Part shown: piece by piece, positions 27,444-36,584 of the stretch | How positions within the stretch are numbered: position 1 is the first letter of the stretch | Layout: the number at the start of each line of letters is the position of its first letter | NCBI RefSeq assembly: GCF_000737695.1 | Contig: NZ_JPRM01000001.1 | Location: 1 to 64,000 of the forward strand | From: Flavobacterium hydatis | GTDB lineage: Bacteria > Bacteroidota > Bacteroidia > Flavobacteriales > Flavobacteriaceae | Reading direction: 5' to 3' | DNA length: 64,000 nt | Translations under genes and position numbers: made by a program | Notes under the pieces: model-generated | What the model saw: only the letters and a program-made list of their open reading frames with translations | What the model was told of the DNA's origin: nothing | The model's database searches: none

Positions 27444-29459
27444 TTATATTCTTTTTAAAACTATTTTTTCATTCTCTTTAGCAATCATCCCTTTGTAATA
27501 CTCTTTTAACACTGAGTAATCGTCTGGTAGTATTACTGGCTCATTTATCTGGTGTGTTATTATTAATTGTAAAATATTTCCGTTTACAGTACTCATAAAT
27601 TTAAACAAACCTAAATCATTTTCCATAGCAAATCCTCCTGAAGCTGGCATAGTTTCAATTGCAAATCCTTCTGGAATAGTGATATTAATATTATACTTAT
27701 CTGAAGATGGAAAACCATAATCTACAGGATATTCACGATTCTCTTGTGTAAAAGGATTCTTCCTGTCTGTAAGAAACAACATTGGATCTATATAAATTTT
27801 ATCCCCAATTATTTCGCAAAGGTTATTTCCAGAAAACGAATAAGTCTCTATCACTGGTAGTAATAATTCCTTTTCATTTATTCTAGAATACTCGCTTATC
27901 TCTATTTTATTATTATCATTTTCTAATTTTTCAAGATATACATCTTCTTTCACATCACCAATATTATCCCTAAACATCATGGCATTATAGTTTGTATATT
28001 GCTTTCTTGTTTTTCCGCTCACTTTCCCGCTAGCATCTACATTATAACTCATAGACACATTGTTTGCAGATACGATTTTTGGCATTAAATCAATTTCTTC
28101 AGAAGTTCCGTCTTTACGTATTAATCTACCCATCCAATTTAAAGCTCTAAAAGGCAAAATATTTGGATTTGAATATTTATCTGAAGCATCTAGCAAGATA
28201 ATCCCATTAGGAGTTTCAACAGCCGCAATTACATAATTAAAAGCCGTTCTGTTAGGAGAAATTGCAATTCCGTTAGAACGTGTACTTACTAAAACTGGAT
28301 TTGCTGTTAATCCTGAATGTCTCAACATAGCCGTTAACATAAGATTTATATCAGCCACATTTCCTGTTTTTTCCTTATAGGCTTTTTTTACCCCATTATC
28401 ACATCCATAATCAGTATAACCATTCCATTTAACTCTTGTTTTTACGAAATTTAATATTTTATTAATTCTTTCGTCTTGAGTATCTACGCCTGCAAGCAAT
28501 ACTTTTAAATCATCTTCAAAATATCCCGTTTTATTTAATTCCGGGCCAAAACTCTCATAATTATATATTGTTTTTACAACTGAATTCCAATCCGTTGAAA
28601 ATAACTTTATTGGCTGATTAGGGTATTTTGTCATAGACAATTCGAGCTCCAGACTTGAGGTGTAATTATTAATGTTATTAACATACGCCTCATCTTTCAT
28701 CGCTGGCAAATTCTCTGCTGTATAAGTAGCTTTCTCTTCCTGATATTCTACTTTATTCTGAGAATAGCTGGTTGTCGAAACATCCCCTCCAGATCTTTCT
28801 TTATTATTAAATACAATATACTTCGTACTTGTTTCTTTATTAACTTTAGGAAAAACATACCCCTTTTGCTTAACATTATAAACAAAATATTCTGGAATTC
28901 TGGTTATAAATTCAGAATAATTAACCGGAACAGACGATTGAAAGTACCAATCTCTCATTGAACCAATCGTCAAAGCTTTTATTCTATATTTATATTCAAT
29001 AACAGAACCCTCTTTTACATTAGGCATTGTTATTTTTTTCTTATTGTAATATTTATTAAAATTCTCATCAAAAACCCCATCACTCTTAAGTTTGGTCTTC
29101 TCTATTTTTCCATCTACAAGGTTATAAGTAACCGCATCAGAAAACGAAACACTTTCCTTAGAATTAGAATCTCCTATGTAATATCTTACGCCTTGATTAG
29201 CCCAGTCATAACCTTCTTTTTTATAAATTTTAATTCGGCTTTCAACCTCGGTTATAATTACAAAACCATCAACTGGATCATATTCAAAAAAGGAAGTCCC
29301 TTTTCTGAATAAAATTGCAGCTGAAGCTGAAGTGTCTTTAGCATGTACTTTTTCCTGTAATTCAGGAATGGATACTTTCCCTAATTTAAATTCTTGTGCT
29401 GTAATCTTTGAAACAGAAAGCACAATAAATAAAACAATAGTTAGTTGGTTAATTTTCAT
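27444..29459 (-). CDS. DUF3857 domain protein, near-duplicate copy A
   Basis: 671 residues, signal peptide ending ITAQ. Same domain order as its neighbour: DUF3857, transglutaminase-like fold, C-terminal beta domain. Val368 stands where catalytic Cys is expected and Tyr409 where His is expected. It is separated from copy B by one base and from the catalytic-type gene upstream by five, so all three are co-transcribed. Very high similarity to copy B in the C-terminal half indicates recent duplication or gene conversion. Confidence 0.8.
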   Translation of the reverse strand: MKINQLTIVLFIVLSVSKITAQEFKLGKVSIPELQEKVHAKDTSASAAILFRKGTSFFEYDPVDGFVIITEVESRIKIYKKEGYDWANQGVRYYIGDSNSKESVSFSDAVTYNLVDGKIEKTKLKSDGVFDENFNKYYNKKKITMPNVKEGSVIEYKYRIKALTIGSMRDWYFQSSVPVNYSEFITRIPEYFVYNVKQKGYVFPKVNKETSTKYIVFNNKERSGGDVSTTSYSQNKVEYQEEKATYTAENLPAMKDEAYVNNINNYTSSLELELSMTKYPNQPIKLFSTDWNSVVKTIYNYESFGPELNKTGYFEDDLKVLLAGVDTQDERINKILNFVKTRVKWNGYTDYGCDNGVKKAYKEKTGNVADINLMLTAMLRHSGLTANPVLVSTRSNGIAISPNRTAFNYVIAAVETPNGIILLDASDKYSNPNILPFRALNWMGRLIRKDGTSEEIDLMPKIVSANNVSMSYNVDASGKVSGKTRKQYTNYNAMMFRDNIGDVKEDVYLEKLENDNNKIEISEYSRINEKELLLPVIETYSFSGNNLCEIIGDKIYIDPMLFLTDRKNPFTQENREYPVDYGFPSSDKYNINITIPEGFAIETMPASGGFAMENDLGLFKFMSTVNGNILQLIITHQINEPVILPDDYSVLKEYYKGMIAKENEKIVLKRI

Positions 29460-29464
29460 TAGTT

Positions 29465-31372
29465 TTAGTTCTTGGTTAGTATAATTTTGGCATTATCATT
29501 TCTATTAATCTGCTCCATAAAAAGGCGATACTCATCATATTCTTTACTCGAATATTTTCCTTTATTTAAAAGCATAGAGCGTTTGTAGAGCAATTTATTA
29601 TTCTCTTTTTTAATTATTTCCGTTTTATATTCTCCAAATTTCCCTTTCACTTCATAACCTGCTGGTAAAAATTCGATTGCAAAACCTGCTGGTAAATTAA
29701 TTTCTATTTCATCAGTATCAAAATAACCTCTTTGTATTTCTAACGGGCTTTTTCGATTTCTAATTCTCTTTATACTTCCTGTATATTGATTAAAGGCATC
29801 TACCACAAACATCATTTTACCTCCTGAAATAACTCCATAATTAGAAGCATTTATTTGGACATCTTCAGTGAATTTTACATTCTCTTTGTCATTTAAAAAA
29901 ACAGTCTTATTAATTTTTAAATTATTAATATTATCCCAATAGTTTTTATAATGCGCATCTTTATCTGTAGGTTGTAACTTTTCAACTCCCATTTTTTTAC
30001 TGTACTGAGAACCTCCTGAAACAATTGCTATAGCTCCAGATAAATTTCCTTCATCAGACAGAGTATAATTTCCTTTACTTATCTGCGTATTATTTTTATC
30101 ATCATAAATAGTTGTTCTAACAATTACTCCTCCTTCAGGTTTAATTATCAATACATCTCTATCATCTGTAAAAGTTCCTTGGTAGCCAAAAGGATCGTCT
30201 TGGCTCGTACATTCAAGCCAAATATATTTATCTCCATTCGGGATAGATAATATCATATGGTTTCCTTGCATAGAAACAAAGTCTGAATCTATATCCATCT
30301 TATACGGGCTTCCATATAAAATCGTATTATAAGAAGGAACACCAACGGCTTCTAAAAGTGCTTTTGTATAATTCGTTAATGCTTTACAATCTCCATAACC
30401 TAATCTATCTACATCATTTGCAAACATAGGTTTCCATCCGCCTATACCAATCGCAATATTTACATATCTTGATTTTTTCTGTACATAGTCATATACTATT
30501 TTTGCTTTTTTAACAGGATCTTTTTCAGTTCCAACAAGTGCTTTAATTTTTGCTTTTGTTTCATCAGATAAATCTATTGTACCCAATAAAATTTTATCGG
30601 CATACCATTTTCCAAAAGCTCCCCATGTTGTTGCACTTCCATCTACTCCTTCAAGATGGAAATTCTCTAATCCCATCATAACACAAGGAAAGATATTGCT
30701 AAATGCAGGACTATGATCTTCTTTTTTTTGAGCCAGAATATTAGTTGCTACATAAGATAATTGAGTATCGGTATCTTTTGTTTTCTTTACATCAAATCCT
30801 GAGAAATTAAGTTCTTTTTTCTTAAATCCTAAATTGTTTGGGTATGTCACATTCAAGATACTTTTTTCTACACTCGTATAATAATTATCAAGAGGCAACC
30901 ATTTAGGGATAAAAGCAGTTGTAGAAGTTTCAACTTCACTTTCGTATACTAAAGTAAACGGATATTGAACTGGGGTATAGTCTAAGTAAATATAACGGCT
31001 TTCTGAGAATAACGTTCCGCCACTTATAACACTTTGATCTTTAAAATCTTTTCGTCTTATTTTTTTTATTTCTTTCCCAAATGCATCAAAAACAGTAGCT
31101 TCAATATTTTTAACCGTTACCGATTTATCGTAATATTCAGTAGCATCAATCGCATTTAAACCCTTTTCATTAAATACTGTTATAACTCTTTTATGCTTAG
31201 TTTTCATACTTCTTTGAGAAGCAATCACAATATCAATTTGATTTAAACGGATAACAGCTTCAGCATTTTCTTTGAGACTATCAGAAATGCCTATAGCAAT
31301 ATATTCTCCTTTTTGAGCAGTAGAAGAAAGGGTAAACAATACAAAAAACAGAGAACAAAAAATCGATTTCAT
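29465..31372 (-). CDS. DUF3857/transglutaminase-like protein with intact active site
   Basis: 635 residues, signal peptide ending STAQ at ~20. DUF3857 domain ~50-220, transglutaminase core ~270-395 with Cys329 in GYGDCKALTNY, His372 in GNHMILSI and an acidic region at WLECTSQ, then a C-terminal beta domain. Unlike its two downstream paralogs it keeps Cys and His, so it may be an active exported peptidase or transglutaminase; the substrate is unknown. First gene of the four-gene unit ending with the MazG-like gene. Confidence 0.85.
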   Translation of the reverse strand: MKSIFCSLFFVLFTLSSTAQKGEYIAIGISDSLKENAEAVIRLNQIDIVIASQRSMKTKHKRVITVFNEKGLNAIDATEYYDKSVTVKNIEATVFDAFGKEIKKIRRKDFKDQSVISGGTLFSESRYIYLDYTPVQYPFTLVYESEVETSTTAFIPKWLPLDNYYTSVEKSILNVTYPNNLGFKKKELNFSGFDVKKTKDTDTQLSYVATNILAQKKEDHSPAFSNIFPCVMMGLENFHLEGVDGSATTWGAFGKWYADKILLGTIDLSDETKAKIKALVGTEKDPVKKAKIVYDYVQKKSRYVNIAIGIGGWKPMFANDVDRLGYGDCKALTNYTKALLEAVGVPSYNTILYGSPYKMDIDSDFVSMQGNHMILSIPNGDKYIWLECTSQDDPFGYQGTFTDDRDVLIIKPEGGVIVRTTIYDDKNNTQISKGNYTLSDEGNLSGAIAIVSGGSQYSKKMGVEKLQPTDKDAHYKNYWDNINNLKINKTVFLNDKENVKFTEDVQINASNYGVISGGKMMFVVDAFNQYTGSIKRIRNRKSPLEIQRGYFDTDEIEINLPAGFAIEFLPAGYEVKGKFGEYKTEIIKKENNKLLYKRSMLLNKGKYSSKEYDEYRLFMEQINRNDNAKIILTKN

Positions 31373-31389
31373 TTTATAAGTAATTTCGC

Positions 31390-31422
31390 CAAATATATAT
31401 TATTTTTAGAAATGTTTAACAA
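31390..31422 (-). promoter_or_regulatory. Promoter of the DUF3857 operon
   Basis: Minus strand: TTTG-containing -33 at ~31420, 22-nt spacer, TATATTTG (31390-31397), 17 nt before the ATG. Confidence 0.55.
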
Positions 31423-31435
31423 ATGTTTATCCTTT

Positions 31436-31888
31436 TTACTCTCTATTTTTACTGTCCATTATTATTGTTACAGGACCATCATTTAACAGGCTGATTTTCA
31501 TGTCAGCACCAAAGATTCCGGTCTGAATCTTATTTCCAAATTCCTTTTCCAGCGTTGTTACAAAACTTTCATACAATGGAATTGCGACATCTGGTTTTGA
31601 AGCTTTTATATACGACGGACGATTTCCTTTTTTAGTTCCAGCATGAAGTGTAAACTGGCTTACGGCTATAATCTCGCCATTGATATCCTGAACAGAGCAG
31701 TTCATGACATCATTTTCGTCGCTAAAAATTCTAATTTTAGTTATTTTTCCAGTCAACCAGTCAATATCTTCCTGTGTATCGGCATCCTCAATCCCTACAA
31801 AAACAAGCAACCCTTTTTGGATATCGGCTACTTTATCACCATCAACCACTACCGAAGCTGAAGAAACTCTTTGAATAACAACTCTCAA
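31436..31888 (-). CDS. dtd: D-aminoacyl-tRNA deacylase
   Basis: Removes D-amino acids, and glycine from mischarged tRNA-Ala, recycling tRNA. 150 residues, standard length. N-terminal MRVVIQRVSSASV, SQFTLHAGTKKGNRPSY (substrate-site SQ.TL motif) and the C-terminal NDGPVTIIMDS (the GP dipeptide of the cross-subunit Gly-cisPro motif) are present. Follows rsgA by about 105 nt. Confidence 0.95.
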   Translation of the reverse strand: MRVVIQRVSSASVVVDGDKVADIQKGLLVFVGIEDADTQEDIDWLTGKITKIRIFSDENDVMNCSVQDINGEIIAVSQFTLHAGTKKGNRPSYIKASKPDVAIPLYESFVTTLEKEFGNKIQTGIFGADMKISLLNDGPVTIIMDSKNRE

Positions 31889-31993
31889 AATAATGGTGAA
31901 TTATAAATGGTTAATTGGGAATTCATTTCGTAAAAATATTGTTTTTAGTAAAAGGATTATATTACGCTCTCAGTAATAACTAACCATTAATAA

Positions 31994-32971
31994 TTATTTT
32001 CTAGTTTCATCGCTGGCTGCACGATCATCATTATAAATATCTGTACGATAATGTTCATCTTCTCCTTCTAGAATTTTAAGATAACTATTATAACGTGACC
32101 AAGCAATTTCATCTCTTTCCAGAGCAGCTTTAATAGCACAATGAGGTTCATCTTTATGTAAACAGTTGTTAAATTTACACTGGTCTTTTAATTTAAAAAA
32201 CTCAGGAAAATAACCACTAACCTCTTCTTTCTCCATATCGACAATTCCGAAACCTTTAATTCCTGGTGTATCAATAATACGAGCGCCAAAAGACAAATCA
32301 AACATTTCTGCAAATGTTGTTGTATGTTGTCCTTGTTTACTCGCAGTCGAAATCATTTTCGTTTTAAGATGTAAGCTAGGTTCCATCGCATTTACAAGAG
32401 TCGATTTACCAACTCCAGAATGTCCTGAGAACATCGTTACCTTACCAATCATCATATCTTTTAATTCCTCAACACCTTTTCCTTCTGTCGATGAAATACG
32501 CAAACATTTATACCCTATTTCCTGATACACATGTTGCATGTACAATTGCTCATCAAGTGTAGCTTCATCAAAAGTATCGATTTTATTAAAAATCAAAATC
32601 GTTTCAATACCATAAGCTTCAGCTGTAACCAAGAAACGGTCAATAAAATTAAATGTAGTTGGGGGATTATTGATGGTTACCAATAAAAAAACGCAATCTA
32701 TATTAGACGCAATAATATGCATCTGGTGAGATAAATTTACTGATTTACGAACGATGTAATTCTTTCTTTCGTGGATATTATGAATCGTTCCAGTTATAGT
32801 ATCCGAACTTTCCTCAAGTTCATAATCCACAACATCACCTACAGCTATAGGATTAGTACTTTTAATACCTTTCATCCTAAACTTTCCTTTCATTCTACAC
32901 TCAATAAAATCTCCATTTTCAGATTTTACGGTGTACCAACTTCCTGTAGATTTGTAAACGGTTCCTGTCAT
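31994..32971 (-). CDS. rsgA: Ribosome small-subunit-dependent GTPase A
   Basis: Late 30S ribosome assembly GTPase. 325 residues with the circularly permuted order: N-terminal OB fold (~1-75), G4 NKID, then G1 GHSGVGKST, G3 DTPGIKGFG, and the C-terminal zinc motif CKFNNCLHKDEPHC. Its own promoter lies between it and the phe operon terminator; dtd follows on the same strand. Confidence 0.96.
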   Translation of the reverse strand: MTGTVYKSTGSWYTVKSENGDFIECRMKGKFRMKGIKSTNPIAVGDVVDYELEESSDTITGTIHNIHERKNYIVRKSVNLSHQMHIIASNIDCVFLLVTINNPPTTFNFIDRFLVTAEAYGIETILIFNKIDTFDEATLDEQLYMQHVYQEIGYKCLRISSTEGKGVEELKDMMIGKVTMFSGHSGVGKSTLVNAMEPSLHLKTKMISTASKQGQHTTTFAEMFDLSFGARIIDTPGIKGFGIVDMEKEEVSGYFPEFFKLKDQCKFNNCLHKDEPHCAIKAALERDEIAWSRYNSYLKILEGEDEHYRTDIYNDDRAASDETRK

Positions 32972-33025
32972 TTTATAATTTTAATTATCTGATTTTAGCT
33001 TTTAGATTCAAAACCAAAATCTTTG

Positions 33026-33060
33026 CAAAGATAAATGATTGTTTTCCGTTAAAAGTTCAA
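33026..33060 (-). promoter_or_regulatory. Promoter of rsgA
   Basis: Minus strand: TTTG -33 region (33058-33061), about 24 nt, then perfect TATCTTTG (33026-33033). Spacing is slightly long. Confidence 0.5.
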
Positions 33061-33090
33061 AGTCTAAAATTTTTACAAATGTCTGTAAAC

Positions 33091-33128
33091 AAAAAATCCC
33101 CATCACTTAATTAAAAGCGATGGAGATT
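33091..33128 (-). terminator. Terminator of the pheA-tyrA-DAHP synthase operon
   Basis: Minus strand stem AATCTCCATC/GATGGGGATT (10 bp, one G-U) followed by TTTT. It closes the operon ~105 nt after the DAHP synthase-chorismate mutase stop. Confidence 0.8.
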
Positions 33129-33232
33129 CTATTTTCAAGAAATATTATCCATTTAAGTAATACAAATATATTTAAGGTTAATGCTTACAAACCCTTATAC
33201 AAACTTATACCTCTTAATAGTCTAAAAAAGAA

Positions 33233-34315
33233 TTATGCGTTAAGAATTCTTTCTTGGTGGCTAATACTTTCTTGGTGAATTGCTTTAAACATTTTAAGAA
33301 CAAATTCTTCCGATAATCCTTTTTTCTCACCTTCAAGAATCATTTTACCAAGAATTTCGTTCCAACGGTTGTTTTGAAGAATAGCAACGTTTGCATCTTT
33401 CTTCACCTGACCAATTTCGTCAGCAACCTTCATACGTTTTCCTAATAAGTCTAACAAAGTAGCATCAAGAACATCGATATTAGCTCTTAATTTCGACATT
33501 TTTTGGCTATACTCATCAGTTTTATCATCAGTTTTTCTTACTCTCAAATCTTTAAAAATTTGTTTTAAAGCATCTGGCGTAACTTGTTGTGCAGCATCAC
33601 TCCATGCATTATCAGGATCAGTATGAGTTTCGATAATCATACCATCATAATTTAAATCTAAAGCTTCTTGAGTTACTTCAAGAATCATTTTACGATCTCC
33701 AGTAATATGAGATGGGTCAATGATTAAAGGTAAATCAGGAAATTTATTTTGTAATTCGATAGCAATTTGCCATTCTGGAATATTTCTGTATTTAGTTTTT
33801 TCATAAGTCGAGAATCCTCTGTGTATAACACCTAATTTCTCGATTCCCGCCATATGTAAACGCTCAACACCACCTAACCACAAAGATAAATCTGGGTTAA
33901 CAGGGTTTTTAATCAAAACAATTTTATCAGTTCCTTTAAGCGTATCTGCAATTTCCTGAACCGCAAATGGATTTGCTGTAGTACGAGCACCAACCCATAA
34001 AACATCGATATCATGCTCCAAAGCAAGTTTACAATGAGCAGCAGTCGCAACTTCAGTTCCCATTAATAAACCAGTTTCTTTTTTAGCTTTTTGTAACCAT
34101 TTCAAACCAATTTCTCCTACACCTTCAAATCCTCCCGGACGCGTTCTTGGTTTCCAGATTCCAGCTCTGAATATACTTACATCAGAATCTTTTAATTCGT
34201 GAGCAATTTTCAATACTTGTTCTTCAGTTTCAGCACTACAAGGCCCTGCAATTACAAGCGGATGAGTTAAATTGAAGTCATTTAACCAATTTCTCATTTC
34301 TTTCTTGTTTTCCAT
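33233..34315 (-). CDS. Bifunctional 3-deoxy-7-phosphoheptulonate synthase / chorismate mutase type II
   Basis: 360 residues. The N-terminal ~265 residues are a DAHP synthase of the KDO8P-synthase-like type (GPCSAETEEQVL, FRAGIWKPRTRPGGFEG, IDPSHITGDR); the C-terminal ~90 are an AroQ-type chorismate mutase (LRANIDVLDATLLDLLGKRM and the closing QESISHQERI). It thus catalyses the first step of the shikimate pathway and the branch step to prephenate. The mutase domain in such fusions can give allosteric control by prephenate. Last gene of the attenuated operon, 8 nt after tyrA. Confidence 0.94.
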   Translation of the reverse strand: MENKKEMRNWLNDFNLTHPLVIAGPCSAETEEQVLKIAHELKDSDVSIFRAGIWKPRTRPGGFEGVGEIGLKWLQKAKKETGLLMGTEVATAAHCKLALEHDIDVLWVGARTTANPFAVQEIADTLKGTDKIVLIKNPVNPDLSLWLGGVERLHMAGIEKLGVIHRGFSTYEKTKYRNIPEWQIAIELQNKFPDLPLIIDPSHITGDRKMILEVTQEALDLNYDGMIIETHTDPDNAWSDAAQQVTPDALKQIFKDLRVRKTDDKTDEYSQKMSKLRANIDVLDATLLDLLGKRMKVADEIGQVKKDANVAILQNNRWNEILGKMILEGEKKGLSEEFVLKMFKAIHQESISHQERILNA

Positions 34316-34323
34316 TTTTTTAA

Positions 34324-35181
34324 TTATTTTTTTATTGTTATTCCGTTTAAGATTTCTTTTATTTTATTCACACTTTCCATTTCCTCATAAATGGCATTAT
34401 AATCATCTGCAACCAGCAAATCCTTAAACTGGGTAAGATTTGATATATATTCTTCCAGGGTTTCAATAACCTGTTTTTTATTCTGTTTAAAAATCGGAGT
34501 CCACATTGCGGGAGAACTTTTTGCCAAACGCACGGTACTTTCAAATCCACTTCCCGCCATATCAAAAATATCCTGCTCGTCTTTCTCCTTATTTATAACC
34601 GTTTTCCCGAGCATAAACGAACTTATGTGTGACAAATGCGAAACATAAGCAATATGTTTATCATGCGATTTTGGTTCCATATATCTTATACGCATTCCGA
34701 TTGCTGTAAAAAGCTGCAACGCCTTTTCTTGCAATTTAAAAGTGGTTTTTTCCACCTCGCAAATTATATTTGTTTTCCCTTTAAAGAGTCCTTTGATCGC
34801 TGCCGAAGGACCAGAGAATTCCGTTCCCGCAATCGGATGAGTTGCTATAAAATTTCTTCTTCTCGGATGATTTGCTACCGCTTCGCAAATTGGTTTTTTA
34901 GTAGAACCAACTTCAAAAACAATTGTGTTCTCACCAATCACATCCAGAACTTTAGGCAAAACAGTAAGCGCAACATCTACAGGAACCGAAACAATTACAA
35001 AATCGGCAGTTACCAAATCATCAAAAGTTGACGCTTTATCAATAACCCCAAGCGCAATAGCTTCTTTCAGATGCGCTTCATTATTATCGATTCCATAAAT
35101 AGTAGCCTCTGGATATAATTCTTTGATATCTAAAACCATCGAACCTCCTATTAACCCTATTCCTATTACGTGTATATTCAT
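34324..35181 (-). CDS. tyrA: Prephenate dehydrogenase
   Basis: NAD-dependent oxidative decarboxylation of prephenate to 4-hydroxyphenylpyruvate, the tyrosine branch. 285 residues: Rossmann motif GIGLIGGS at 6-13, VPVDV strand, and prephenate-site motifs THPIAGTEFSGP and SHLSHISSFMLG. No fused mutase or ACT domain, the mutase being supplied by the next gene. The start of this gene is preceded by a dispersed repeat within the operon. Confidence 0.93.
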   Translation of the reverse strand: MNIHVIGIGLIGGSMVLDIKELYPEATIYGIDNNEAHLKEAIALGVIDKASTFDDLVTADFVIVSVPVDVALTVLPKVLDVIGENTIVFEVGSTKKPICEAVANHPRRRNFIATHPIAGTEFSGPSAAIKGLFKGKTNIICEVEKTTFKLQEKALQLFTAIGMRIRYMEPKSHDKHIAYVSHLSHISSFMLGKTVINKEKDEQDIFDMAGSGFESTVRLAKSSPAMWTPIFKQNKKQVIETLEEYISNLTQFKDLLVADDYNAIYEEMESVNKIKEILNGITIKK

Positions 35182-35199
35182 TTTTTAATTTTATTTTAA

Positions 35200-35278
35200 A
35201 GCTAATCCTGCTATCTGTTTCAATCTTTTCTGCCGAACCCCGGCACAAAAGGATTTCCACTTCTATCAGGGCTAGGAC
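35200..35278 (-). repeat. Dispersed modular repeat, copy inside the phe operon
   Basis: Minus strand: TCCTAGCCCTGATAGAAGTG and GAAATCC, hairpin TTTTGTGCCG/CGGCAGAAAA, then GATTGAAACAGATAGCAGGA and TTAGCT. Same modules as copies at 298-383 and 41728-41816, with a G/C-rich hairpin here. It sits 19 nt before the tyrA start and could fold in the operon mRNA. Confidence 0.75.
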
Positions 35279-35305
35279 TTCATATTTTTTCAAGAACTTC
35301 TAATT

Positions 35306-35337
35306 AATACCTACAAGGTTTAAAAAACCTTGCAGGA
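35306..35337. repeat. Short palindrome between aminotransferase and tyrA genes
   Basis: CTACAAGGTTT-aaaa-AACCTTGCAGG type inverted repeat. Unlike the GATTG-core repeat next to it, no second copy was seen in the window. No T-run, so not a terminator. Confidence 0.5.
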
Positions 35338-35368
35338 AATCTAAACTCTAAAATCAGAAATCTAAAAT

Positions 35369-36514
35369 TTAAAACCTCTCTATCGCTTCTTGTACTTTTT
35401 CTTCTTTCACACACAACGAGAATCTAATATAACCTTCACCATTACTCCCGAAGATTGTTCCCGGTGTGATGAAAATATGTTTCTCGTATAATATTTCGTC
35501 AATGAACTTTTCTGATGACTCAATTCCTTCCGGAAGTTTTGCCCAAACAAAAAGTCCAACTCCTTCTTTATAAACTTTGCAGCCTAACTTTTCTGCTAAC
35601 TTTTCTGTTAATTCACGACGGCGTCTGTAAATCGCATTTTGATCTTCAAACCATGATTTATCACAATTCAAAGCTGCAACTGCACCTTTCTGGATTCCGT
35701 AGAACATACCGCTGTCCATATTACTTTTTACTTTCAAGACAGCATCTATAATTTCAGGATTTCCTAAAACCATCCCAACTCTCCAGCCTGCCATGTTAAA
35801 GGTCTTACTTAACGAATTAAGCTCTAAAGCCACTTCTTTTGCACCTTCTACTTGTAATAAACTCATTGGTTTATCATTCAAAACAAAACTATACGGATTA
35901 TCATTAATCAATAAAATTTTATGTTTTTTAGCAAATGCAACCAATTTTTCAAATAACTCCAAACTACCTCTTGCTCCAGTTGGCATATGCGGATAACCTA
36001 ACCACATAATCTTTACTTTGGAAAGATCTAATTGCTCTAAAGCTTCAAAATCAGGTTCCCAATTATTATCTTCTTTCAAGTCGTAATAAACAGGAACTGC
36101 ACCAACCAAATTTGTAACCGAAGTATATGTTGGATATCCTGGATTCGGAATTAAAACATGGTCACCTTCATTTAAGAAAGCCAACGATATATGCATAATT
36201 CCTTCTTTAGAACCCATTAACGGCAAAATCTCATTAGCTGGGTTTAAAGTAACACCATAATTATGCTGATAAAAATCGGCCATTCCTTTTCTTAATTCTG
36301 GCAATCCCTGATAACTTTGATATTGATGTGCATTTTCATCCTGCATTGCCGAAACTACTGCTTCGACAACCGCTTTCGAAGGTTTTAAATCTGGACTTCC
36401 AATTCCCATATTGATGATTGGTTTTCCTTCAGATTGTAATTGTCTTACTTCTCTAAGTTTCGAAGAAAAGTAGTATTCCTCTACGACATCTAATCTTTTT
36501 GCTGTTGTAATCAT
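35369..36514 (-). CDS. Class I/II PLP aminotransferase, probably aromatic
   Basis: 381 residues of the aspartate-aminotransferase fold. NPGYPTYTSV, the PLP-lysine motif SLSKTFNMAGWRVG and the C-terminal arginine in GYIRFSLCV are visible. Family members include LL-diaminopimelate and aspartate/aromatic aminotransferases. Position between pheA and tyrA argues that it transaminates phenylpyruvate and/or 4-hydroxyphenylpyruvate, the last step to Phe and Tyr, but specificity cannot be read from the sequence. Confidence 0.88.
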   Translation of the reverse strand: MITTAKRLDVVEEYYFSSKLREVRQLQSEGKPIINMGIGSPDLKPSKAVVEAVVSAMQDENAHQYQSYQGLPELRKGMADFYQHNYGVTLNPANEILPLMGSKEGIMHISLAFLNEGDHVLIPNPGYPTYTSVTNLVGAVPVYYDLKEDNNWEPDFEALEQLDLSKVKIMWLGYPHMPTGARGSLELFEKLVAFAKKHKILLINDNPYSFVLNDKPMSLLQVEGAKEVALELNSLSKTFNMAGWRVGMVLGNPEIIDAVLKVKSNMDSGMFYGIQKGAVAALNCDKSWFEDQNAIYRRRRELTEKLAEKLGCKVYKEGVGLFVWAKLPEGIESSEKFIDEILYEKHIFITPGTIFGSNGEGYIRFSLCVKEEKVQEAIERF

Positions 36515-36584
36515 GGTTTTTATGTTTTTGCTTTAGGCTTTAAGCCGTAAGCTTTAGGCTCTTTTTACTTTGACTTTATGACTT

